Of a DNA stretch of 5,004 nucleotides, positions 1 through 5,004 are shown one piece after another. Position numbers and translations under genes: made by a program. The notes beneath the pieces were generated by a model. That model saw only the letters and a program-made list of their open reading frames with translations. It ran no database searches and had not been told where the DNA came from. This DNA comes from Candidatus Manganitrophaceae bacterium (GTDB taxonomy: Bacteria > Nitrospirota > Nitrospiria > SBBL01 > Manganitrophaceae), in NCBI GenBank assembly GCA_004297235.1, contig SCUR01000338.1:1-5004 (forward strand). The letters are read 5' to 3'. Position 1 is the first letter of the stretch, and each line of letters starts with the position of its first letter.

Positions 1-100
1 TTTCGAGGATCGGCAAGAGGCTTCCCGGATGGGTGAGTCCCGGCTGGTCGCTGAGATCGGGCGGAACCAAGACCGGATGACGGCAAAGAAGGATCCGGCG
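1..100. other. Left-edge stretch with no supportable gene
   Basis: This is the sequence downstream of the DUF4157 stop codon. Open frames cross it on both strands, but they have no ribosome binding site and no recognisable protein content, as expected in GC-rich DNA. The only structure is a 6-bp inverted repeat, CCGGAT (73-78) and ATCCGG (93-98), with a 14-nt loop. It could form a weak hairpin in the DUF4157 transcript, but no U-run follows it, so I do not call it a terminator. Confidence 0.5.
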
Positions 101-1348
101 TTACTTTTGCGGCCACTTTTCGAGGGGGATTCCGAATGCCTTTCCTTTTTTGACGTCGTCCTGCAGGTTGCCGATACGGTAGTAGGCCTGCTCATCTTCG
201 AGTGCGAAGTCTCGGTAAGAGCTTCCACCCCCCGTATACAGTGCCTTGTACACAAGGGGGTTCGCCCCCTCCCCAAATGTCACCTTGGCGTAAAAGGTGT
301 TGCTGGCCCCTTCGGCGTCGCCGACGTCGAGACGCACAGAGACACTTTTCCCGACCTTCGCGACCTCGATCACCGGGAACGATTTGCCCGCTGCGGTGGT
401 CTTCGCATAATAGTCGACCTGCTCGTCGACGATGAAGGCGAGGGTGTCGGAGCCGACCGCCTCGGCGGCCCTGCGGTCCACTTCGACATCGTATTCCTTT
501 TCCTTACTGCCGGGCCACATAACACCATTGCCGCCCCGAATCGGCGTTCCGTCGGAATTGACCAAATAGACTCTCACATAGGTGTTCTTCGAAGAGAATT
601 TCTCGGGAACTTCCACCCAGACCTTGGCCTTGCCTGAGGAGAGCCCCGGCCCGGAGATAGTCGGGGCCTGTTTGTCGTCCCGGCGCACCCCGACGATGCG
701 CTGGGGCCTCTTATCTTCGGACTTCCCGCACTTGATCCACGCCGCCGCACAGAATTTCTTAATCTGCTCCGCCGTCGGCCGCTTCGGCGCCGCCGCCAGC
801 CGCGGGGGGCCCACCTGTTGCTGCCGCGCGTGGGTCAGCTCGTGCGCAAGCAATCCGTCGCCTTCCGGCGTGCCGCGCTTGTACTCTGCGCCCAAATAGA
901 TCCGGCTGCCGAGGGTGAAGGCGCGGGCGTCGATCGCATCGGCCCGCCGTTGCGCCTCGCTGCCGGCGTCTACGAAGACCGCGCCGGACTGCCGGCCGGC
1001 GGCGTCGAGCCACGAAGCGCGACTTCCTGCGTCGAGCGACATCACTTCTGTTTCGGCGGCCTCGGCCGCTTGCTCCTCCGCGCCGCTCGCGCGGGGGACC
1101 GAGTCGAACATCCGTTGGACGGCCTGGTTCCCAATGGTGCGCTGCAGGTGCAGAATCGAGTCCGGAGGACGGTTCAGTCCATGAGACCGATCCAGGCCGG
1201 AGGAGACTTTCTTTTCAGATTGATTTTGTTTTTGCGTGAATGTTCGGATGTTCCACCTTATTGTTTGAGTTGCGAAGCGGATCGATGAATCAGGTATATT
1301 CCGATTCTTGTCCGTTGTCAACGGATCTCCGGAAAAAGGCTTTATCAT
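101..1348 (-). CDS. DUF4157 (eCIS-core) putative zinc metallopeptidase with an unidentified beta-rich C-terminal half
   Basis: The longest reading is 415 aa. Residues 68-80 (LQRTIGNQAVQRM) are the signature that precedes DUF4157 domains. The domain follows at about 95-180, with ARAFTLGSRIYLG and LLAHELTHARQQ; H169-E170-x-x-H173 is an intact zinc-binding HExxH motif. DUF4157 occurs in extracellular contractile injection system loci and often in stand-alone proteins; peptidase activity is inferred from the motif only. Residues 230-415 match no family I know. They look beta-rich and may be a diverged tandem repeat (about 240-315 and 335-391, each ending in DEQ..YY). No signal peptide or membrane segment is visible, and no injection-system gene lies in the window. 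The start is doubtful: a promoter lies inside the first 25 codons, and the usual family N-terminus (xRTFTQKQNQ) begins at residue 34, codon ATC at 1247-1249. The functional protein is therefore probably about 382 aa. The stop is TAA at 101-103. Domain call firm; start uncertain. Confidence 0.85.
   Translation of the reverse strand: MIKPFSGDPLTTDKNRNIPDSSIRFATQTIRWNIRTFTQKQNQSEKKVSSGLDRSHGLNRPPDSILHLQRTIGNQAVQRMFDSVPRASGAEEQAAEAAETEVMSLDAGSRASWLDAAGRQSGAVFVDAGSEAQRRADAIDARAFTLGSRIYLGAEYKRGTPEGDGLLAHELTHARQQQVGPPRLAAAPKRPTAEQIKKFCAAAWIKCGKSEDKRPQRIVGVRRDDKQAPTISGPGLSSGKAKVWVEVPEKFSSKNTYVRVYLVNSDGTPIRGGNGVMWPGSKEKEYDVEVDRRAAEAVGSDTLAFIVDEQVDYYAKTTAAGKSFPVIEVAKVGKSVSVRLDVGDAEGASNTFYAKVTFGEGANPLVYKALYTGGGSSYRDFALEDEQAYYRIGNLQDDVKKGKAFGIPLEKWPQK
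1253..1259 (-). promoter_or_regulatory. Ribosome binding site supporting a downstream start of the DUF4157 gene
   Basis: AAGGTGG on the minus strand (1259-1253) lies just upstream of the in-frame ATC codon at 1249-1247; the AAGG core is 6 nt from it. The peptide from that codon (xRTFTQKQNQ) resembles the usual N-terminus of DUF4157 proteins. The ATG at 1348 has no comparable purine-rich site. A start here would need ATC, a very rare initiation codon, or a recent ATG-to-ATC change or base-call error. Confidence 0.4.
1293..1321 (-). promoter_or_regulatory. Sigma70-type promoter for the DUF4157 gene
   Basis: Read on the minus strand there is a perfect -35 box TTGACA (1321-1316), a 17-nt spacer (1315-1299) and a -10 box TATACC (1298-1293, 4 of 6 to consensus). 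Transcription would begin near 1286, giving a leader of about 37 nt before the ATC codon at 1249. The promoter lies inside the longest DUF4157 ORF, which argues that the first ~33 codons of that ORF are not translated from this transcript. Confidence 0.55.
1311..1325. promoter_or_regulatory. 15-bp perfect inverted repeat over the -35 box: candidate operator
   Basis: TCCGTTG-T-CAACGGA is a perfect 7-bp inverted repeat around one central base. It covers the whole -35 hexamer (1316-1321) of the minus-strand promoter. A dimeric repressor bound here would block RNA polymerase from the DUF4157 promoter and could also affect the divergent plus-strand gene. The symmetry and position are seen directly; operator function is inferred. 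No regulator gene is in the window. Confidence 0.4.
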
Positions 1349-1390
1349 CCGATCGGTTCATGGTAATCTACCCTTCTTGAATGTGAATGA

Positions 1391-1396
1391 AGGAGG
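1391..1396 (+). promoter_or_regulatory. Consensus AGGAGG site that fixes the start at 1405
   Basis: A perfect AGGAGG lies 8 nt before the ATG at 1405. It lies inside the longer reading that begins at ATG 1387, so that upstream ATG cannot use it. From 1405 the protein opens directly with a normal signal peptide, which agrees with this choice. Confidence 0.85.
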
Positions 1397-1404
1397 AAAA
1401 TGCG

Positions 1405-1866
1405 ATGAAGATTTATAAAACAGCATACGCCGCTTTGATCGTTGCATCGATCGGGATCTTCGCGGCCATGCCGGCTTTTTCCGCCGACCGGCCCTCGGGA
1501 GAGAGGGTGTCTAAGAAAGAGGTCGGCCAGGAGGTGAAGGAGGCCGTTGAGGCGATTAAAGAATATTCGGCCGATCAAAGAGACGAAGCGGTGAAGAAAG
1601 GGAAGGCGGTGTTAGATCATCTGGATGGCCGGATTGAACAGATGGAATCCAAACTCAAGAAAGAGTGGGACCACATGAGCGAGTCTACGCGCAAGACGGC
1701 AAAGACGTCGCTGGAAGGAATTAAAAAACAGCGCGAAAAGGTGGCCGAGTGGTATGGCTCCTTGAAGGAGAGCTCGGCCGGCGCATGGGAAAATACGAAG
1801 AAAGGTTTTTTGGAGAGCTACCAGGCCGTTCACGACTCATTCGATAAGGTCGCGGATAAGTTTTAG
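1405..1866 (+). CDS. Small exported, highly charged alpha-helical (coiled-coil-like) protein
   Basis: This 153-aa protein begins MKIYKTAYAALIVASIGIFA and has a classical Sec signal peptide: a Lys-bearing n-region, a hydrophobic core at about residues 7-22, and a likely signal peptidase I site after AFSA (residue 27, before DRP). The mature ~126 aa have no Cys and few hydrophobics, and are dense in Lys, Glu, Asp and Ala with a heptad-like pattern. This suggests a long amphipathic helix or helical bundle in the periplasm. Segments such as AVLDHLDGRIEQMESKLKKEW and the C-terminal AWENTKKGFLESYQAVHDSF resemble small bacterial coiled-coil proteins often annotated as stress-response or apolipoprotein-like; I cannot assign a function. 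It diverges from the DUF4157 gene and converges on topo VI subunit A, with 35 bp between the two stop codons. No lipobox is present, so it is probably soluble. Gene and export are well supported; function unknown. Confidence 0.85.
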   Translation: MKIYKTAYAALIVASIGIFAAMPAFSADRPSGERVSKKEVGQEVKEAVEAIKEYSADQRDEAVKKGKAVLDHLDGRIEQMESKLKKEWDHMSESTRKTAKTSLEGIKKQREKVAEWYGSLKESSAGAWENTKKGFLESYQAVHDSFDKVADKF

Positions 1867-1901
1867 AGAGCAGACTGTCAGGGCGATGCCCCATTCCAAT
1901 T

Positions 1902-3008
1902 CTAGTCTAGCCAGTCTCTCTCTTTCAGCTTTTTCGGAAGGTACTTCTTCGTCAGGTACTGAAAGTCCTTGTTGGCCAGCGCGTCAAGCTCGTATTTGAG
2001 ACCGCTCTGGAGCATCCGCTTAATTTCCTTCTGCCAGGCCTCTTTTTGAAACCAGGGATAAGCAAGAAGCTCCTTCGCGCGGGCGATGTCTTTTTCGTTC
2101 AGCTTGATGCCGACGTTGCGCGGGAGGCCGTAGGTTTCGGGGTCGGCGCTGGAGAGGCCGATGAACTTCGCCTTCGGGATCGCCATCCGCTGGCTCTCAA
2201 ACGCCAGGTTGATCGAGCCCTGCTTCACCACCGAGTAGATGTAATAACCCCAGGGATCGTTGTCGACGAGAACGTAAACCGGCAGTCCCTTCTCTTCGTG
2301 CAGCCGGCGGGTCAAACGCCGGATGCCGCGGGGGGGTTGGCCGTTGCCGGTCAGGAGGATGCAGTTATATCGGCGCCAGAACTTGTCCTCCGAGAGACGG
2401 TTCCACTGCGTCCCTTTCTCGACCAGCAACACAAAATCGGCGGTGCACTTCTTGATCGAAAGATACTCCGGCTCCACGATCGACGGGACCGAGTAGCCCC
2501 CTTTTCCCAGCCGGGTGCAGTTGACCGTGTCGCCGTCGTCGACCAACACCAGCGGCCCGACCACACTCCCGGCGCTCTCGGCGCGGACATGGAGCTCCTC
2601 GCGTAACGCTTCCAGCGACGCCTCCAGGTCCTCGATCACCGGATCCGATTCGTCCTGGTTATCGAAGGTATTTTCGTTCGAGTCTTTCAGGGTATGTTTG
2701 GTCCGGTAGTAAATCTCCCTCAATGAGGTGGTGAGGCCGGCGCGCTGCAGCTCGGAGAGGGCGTCGGCGACCAGGACCGTCTGCATGAACTTCTTCGCCA
2801 TCCCGACGTTGAAGAAGGAGCGCTCCTGTTTTTTCTTCCCCATCTCGATCATCCCCTTCTTCTTGCTGAAGGTGACGTTCGAGAGGGAGCGGACCGGGAT
2901 CGATAACGTTGGGTCCTGCCGCCGCTCCGCGGCGTGGATGACGGTGTCGGCGACGCCGATCAGTTTCTTTTCGACCGGCGTGGTTTTGTGTTCTTTTTTC
3001 TTCGCCAT
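1902..3008 (-). CDS. top6A: DNA topoisomerase VI subunit A (Spo11-like catalytic subunit)
   Basis: This 368-aa protein has the usual full length for Top6A. As the cleavage subunit of type IIB topoisomerase it forms a 5'-phosphotyrosyl bond with DNA and, with subunit B, passes one duplex through another to relax and decatenate DNA. The winged-helix (5Y-CAP) domain spans about residues 65-145. Its motif LREIYYRTKH contains the catalytic tyrosine, most likely Y101, the second of the pair as in Spo11. The Toprim fold follows at about 150-260, with metal-binding E197 in LLVEKGTQWNRL and D249/D251 in VLVDNDPWGYY. All catalytic residues are intact. The N-terminus is Lys-rich (MAKKKEHK). The ATG is preceded by AGGAGAG, which overlaps the TAG stop of the subunit B gene; the 8-bp gap indicates translational coupling in a B-A operon. 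No separate promoter is evident. The C-terminus (KERDWLD) ends normally. Identification is very secure. Confidence 0.96.
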   Translation of the reverse strand: MAKKKEHKTTPVEKKLIGVADTVIHAAERRQDPTLSIPVRSLSNVTFSKKKGMIEMGKKKQERSFFNVGMAKKFMQTVLVADALSELQRAGLTTSLREIYYRTKHTLKDSNENTFDNQDESDPVIEDLEASLEALREELHVRAESAGSVVGPLVLVDDGDTVNCTRLGKGGYSVPSIVEPEYLSIKKCTADFVLLVEKGTQWNRLSEDKFWRRYNCILLTGNGQPPRGIRRLTRRLHEEKGLPVYVLVDNDPWGYYIYSVVKQGSINLAFESQRMAIPKAKFIGLSSADPETYGLPRNVGIKLNEKDIARAKELLAYPWFQKEAWQKEIKRMLQSGLKYELDALANKDFQYLTKKYLPKKLKERDWLD

Positions 3009-3009
3009 G

Positions 3010-3018
3010 CGCTCTCCT
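3010..3018 (-). promoter_or_regulatory. Ribosome binding site of top6A overlapping the top6B stop codon
   Basis: On the minus strand the junction reads TAGGAGAGCGCATG. The TAG stop of subunit B supplies the first bases of the AGGAGAG site for subunit A, whose ATG begins at 3008. This tight arrangement implies that ribosomes ending on B restart on A, which would help keep the two subunits of the A2B2 enzyme in balance. Confidence 0.8.
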
Positions 3019-5004
3019 ATTTCTTTTTACCCGTTGTCGTTTTCTTCGCTGTTTTCGTTCCCTTCGCTGCGGATTTAGTCTTTCCGCCGAACTTCACCGT
3101 CGGCGCGGGGGATTCCTTCTCAGCGGTTCCTTCCTCTGCGACCGTCGCCTCCGGAACCGCTGCCTCTTGCGCCGCGCCGTCGTTCACGATCGGCGTATCC
3201 CCTTCGACCCCTTCCGCGGTGACGATGATCGAGTGCGGAAGCCCTTCCGGTCCTTCTCCCGTCATCCCGAGCGCCGCGTCGGTCTTCTCGCCGCCGGTCC
3301 GCTTGAGCGCGATCTTCTGCAGTTGCTCCTTGAGCTTGTCGGCTTGAAGCTTTCCTCCTTTGAGCCGATTGCAGGCATCGACCACCTCTTCGATGTAGAG
3401 CTCGAAGATGTTCCGGCGGCGGAATTCGCTCTTCGCCTGCTCCCGCCGCTTCAGAAAGCTTCCGAGCCGGCGGCCGCACTCGCGCAAGGCGAGGGTGATC
3501 TCTTTTCGAATTTCGTCGTAGTCGGCGATCGCCTCTTTCGATTCGCTGGTGAACGGCACCCAGACCGACGCCATGTGGACGAAGATCACCATCGGTCCGG
3601 CCGGCAGCGCCCCCTTCGATTGCGAGACGCCGTAATTGCGCCAGGAGGTGTCGACCACCCCCTTGAAGGTAGCGCAGGCCGACTGCTGATAGAGGAGCGG
3701 GACCCGGTTGGCGTAGCGGATCACGCGCGCCAGCTCGTTGTCCTCTTCCTGATCTTCTCCCTCCGCCATCGGGACCTTTTTCTCTTCCGCCTTCTTCCCC
3801 TCCGGCTCCGGTGCTTTGCCGTAGGCGAGCCCCGCCTCGATTGCAAAAGGATTGCCCCGATAGACGGCGGGGGGGCGGCTGACTGCGGTGTAGAACTCCC
3901 CTTTGATCTGTTTGTAGAGCCCGGCAAGAATCGCATTCTCGCCGATCGGCGAGAGGCAGTTGGTCGGCGGCGCCATGATCTTGGTCGACTGGATCGCCTT
4001 GTAGAGCGCTTCCGCCTCGGCGCCGATCACATCGCGCGGGCGGCTCTCGGGGGAGAGTTTGGCCGCTTTGCAGATCTCCTCGGCGACATTCGCGGAGACC
4101 CGGCTGAAATCGCTGGAGAGAAATCCGGCAAGGGTGCGGCTCTTGGTGTCTTGCAGCATCTTCAGCAAGATGCCGAACTCGATGCCGTACGGATGCGGCT
4201 TGATCTCTTTCGGCGGGACCGGCAGCTCCTGAACCATCCGGGGATAGACTTTCGTCTCCCCCTCCGGGGTGATGTAGACGAGCTTCACGTGGGGGTTGGC
4301 GATCGAGGTCTGTTCGAGATAATCGTCGACCGATGCCCGCCCCTTCTGATAGCGCCCCTCGATTTCGAGCGCGACCTGGGTCCCGCGGGGGTTCTCCCAG
4401 TCGACCTGCTTCTTCTCGAGAATCAGCGGCTCGTTCTTTTTGGTGTCGATCTGGACTTCGAAGTAGTGCGCCGGGCTCTTCGGACCGGTCCGGGAGATGA
4501 TCTGCACCGGTCTTCCGGTGGTGAGCTGACCATACATCCCGGCGGCGGAGATGCCGATCCCCTGCTGCCCGCGGCTCATCCGAAGCCGATGGAACTTGGA
4601 GCCGTAGAGGAGCTTCGCGAAGATCGGCGGAATCTGCTGGCGGACGATGCCGGGGCCGTTGTCGGTGACGGTGATCCGAAAGCGGGTCGCCTGGCTCGCC
4701 GGGGGTGGGGTCCCGTCGTTCGAGACGATCTCCAGCTTGACCGTGACCTCCGGAAGGATGCCCGCTTCCTCGCAGGCGTCCAGCGCATTGTCGACCGCCT
4801 CTTTGACGCAGGTGAGCATCGCCTTTCTCGGGGAGTCGAATCCGAGCAGGTGCCAGTTCTTGGTGAAAAACTCCGCCACCGAAATTTCTCGCTGGCGCGC
4901 GCCCATCTCGACGGCGGTGAGGGTGGTTCTCGGCGTCGCGGCGCGGGGGCTTGGTTTGGGCTCGGAGGTTTCGGATTCGGGTTTGGGAGGGTCTTGTTTG
5001 TTGC
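3017..5004 (-). CDS. top6B: DNA topoisomerase VI subunit B (GHKL ATPase), 5' end beyond the window
   Basis: This is the ATPase subunit of topoisomerase VI; two copies dimerise on ATP binding and drive strand passage by subunit A. Residues are numbered from the ATG at 4906 (629 aa). REISVAEFFTKNWHLLGF leads into the Bergerat fold, with E36/N40 in KEAVDNALDACEEAG, D82-N-G-P-G-I and GQQGIGISAAG (113-123), and GTQVALEI at 175-182. An H2TH-like segment lies at about 235-305. The transducer domain (about 310-480) includes RVPLLYQQSACA and a likely switch lysine, K457, in TSESKEAIAD. Unusual parts are an acidic/Lys insert at 364-391 and a ~115-aa C-terminal extension ending in a Lys/Thr/Ala-rich tail. 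The frame stays open upstream of 4906 to the edge (31 more codons, Pro/Ser/Lys-rich, then TLTAVEM). The 4906 ATG has no ribosome binding site, and the added segment contains no ATG, GTG or TTG. The true start therefore probably lies outside the window. First gene of the B-A operon. Confidence 0.95.
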   Translation of the reverse strand, partial: NKQDPPKPESETSEPKPSPRAATPRTTLTAVEMGARQREISVAEFFTKNWHLLGFDSPRKAMLTCVKEAVDNALDACEEAGILPEVTVKLEIVSNDGTPPPASQATRFRITVTDNGPGIVRQQIPPIFAKLLYGSKFHRLRMSRGQQGIGISAAGMYGQLTTGRPVQIISRTGPKSPAHYFEVQIDTKKNEPLILEKKQVDWENPRGTQVALEIEGRYQKGRASVDDYLEQTSIANPHVKLVYITPEGETKVYPRMVQELPVPPKEIKPHPYGIEFGILLKMLQDTKSRTLAGFLSSDFSRVSANVAEEICKAAKLSPESRPRDVIGAEAEALYKAIQSTKIMAPPTNCLSPIGENAILAGLYKQIKGEFYTAVSRPPAVYRGNPFAIEAGLAYGKAPEPEGKKAEEKKVPMAEGEDQEEDNELARVIRYANRVPLLYQQSACATFKGVVDTSWRNYGVSQSKGALPAGPMVIFVHMASVWVPFTSESKEAIADYDEIRKEITLALRECGRRLGSFLKRREQAKSEFRRRNIFELYIEEVVDACNRLKGGKLQADKLKEQLQKIALKRTGGEKTDAALGMTGEGPEGLPHSIIVTAEGVEGDTPIVNDGAAQEAAVPEATVAEEGTAEKESPAPTVKFGGKTKSAAKGTKTAKKTTTGKKK

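Noticed and set aside
29..637. 202-aa open frame on the plus strand antisense to the DUF4157 gene
   Set aside because: No ribosome binding site and no recognisable motifs. It mirrors a well-supported gene, and long antisense frames are expected in GC-rich coding DNA.
818..1288. 156-aa open frame on the plus strand opposite the DUF4157 N-terminal half
   Set aside because: Shadow frame with no start signals and no family resemblance; the minus strand carries the LQRTIGN and HELTH motifs.
1270..1300. Plus-strand promoter TTGCGA-19-TATATT for the exported helical protein gene
   Set aside because: The -10 is good, but the spacer is too long and the -35 is weak. It overlaps the better minus-strand promoter and would leave a leader of about 100 nt. 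An alternative -10, TATCAT at 1343-1348, has no -35 at a proper distance. The real promoter is unresolved.
1290..1361. 23-codon ORF (MNRSDDKAFF...) upstream of the DUF4157 gene on the minus strand, as a possible leader peptide
   Set aside because: It has a GAAGGG-like site, but the best promoter (1321-1293) lies within it, so the main transcript would start near 1286, after its coding sequence. No attenuator-like codon runs are seen.
1867..1901. Possible bidirectional terminator between the convergent genes (GGGC-GAT-GCCC at 1881-1891)
   Set aside because: The stem is only 4 bp with a 3-nt loop, and there is no T-run on either strand. Too weak to call as an intrinsic terminator.
2046..2606. 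186-aa open frame on the plus strand antisense to top6A
   Set aside because: It lies opposite the Toprim-coding part of a clear Top6A gene, has no ribosome binding site, and shows only Arg/Val/Asp-rich shadow composition.
3009..3032. Programmed -1 frameshift at the AAAAAG run that would fuse Top6B to Top6A
   Set aside because: A -1 slip there would enter the subunit A frame, but the run is preceded by T, so it is not a canonical heptamer. A good ribosome binding site and ATG already explain separate translation of A.
1..5004. CRISPR arrays, tRNA or rRNA genes, insertion sequences, attachment sites
   Set aside because: No regularly spaced repeats, no cloverleaf-like segments, no transposase reading frames and no long direct or terminal inverted repeats were seen.

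Overview
The window is GC-rich bacterial DNA with four genes and almost no space between them. The two largest genes encode the subunits of DNA topoisomerase VI. This type IIB enzyme is typical of archaea and plants and occurs only patchily in bacteria. The bacterial assignment rests on a DUF4157 (eCIS-core) protein with a canonical HELTH motif, a small exported protein with a Sec signal peptide, and a clear AGGAGG ribosome binding site. My best guess at lineage is Nitrospirota or a deltaproteobacterial/Myxococcota-like group, where bacterial topo VI and DUF4157 proteins are both found. This is inference; the sequence does not prove it.

Layout. Positions 1-100 hold no gene I can support. Positions 101-1348 (minus) encode the DUF4157 zinc-metallopeptidase-like protein, whose true start is probably about 100 bp inside the longest ORF. 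Positions 1250-1404 form a compact divergent control region. It carries a good sigma70-type promoter for the DUF4157 gene, with a 15-bp inverted repeat lying over its -35 box. Positions 1405-1866 (plus) encode a secreted, highly charged helical protein. Positions 1902-3008 (minus) encode topo VI subunit A and 3017-5004 (minus) encode subunit B, which runs off the right edge. The B and A genes are 8 bp apart, and the A-gene ribosome binding site overlaps the B stop codon, so they form a translationally coupled B-A operon.

How the genes work together. Subunit B (GHKL ATPase plus transducer) and subunit A (catalytic Tyr plus Toprim) form the A2B2 enzyme that passes one duplex through a double-strand break in another, using ATP. 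All key catalytic residues are present in both subunits. The left half is a separate unit. The DUF4157 gene and the exported helical protein gene diverge from one short intergenic region and may share regulation, but no functional link between them and topo VI is visible. The most interesting points are the complete archaeal-type topoisomerase in a bacterial setting, the lysine-rich and acidic accessory segments of its B subunit, the DUF4157 start region (promoter inside the ORF, ATC where a start codon is expected, palindromic operator candidate), and the unidentified C-terminal half of the DUF4157 protein.
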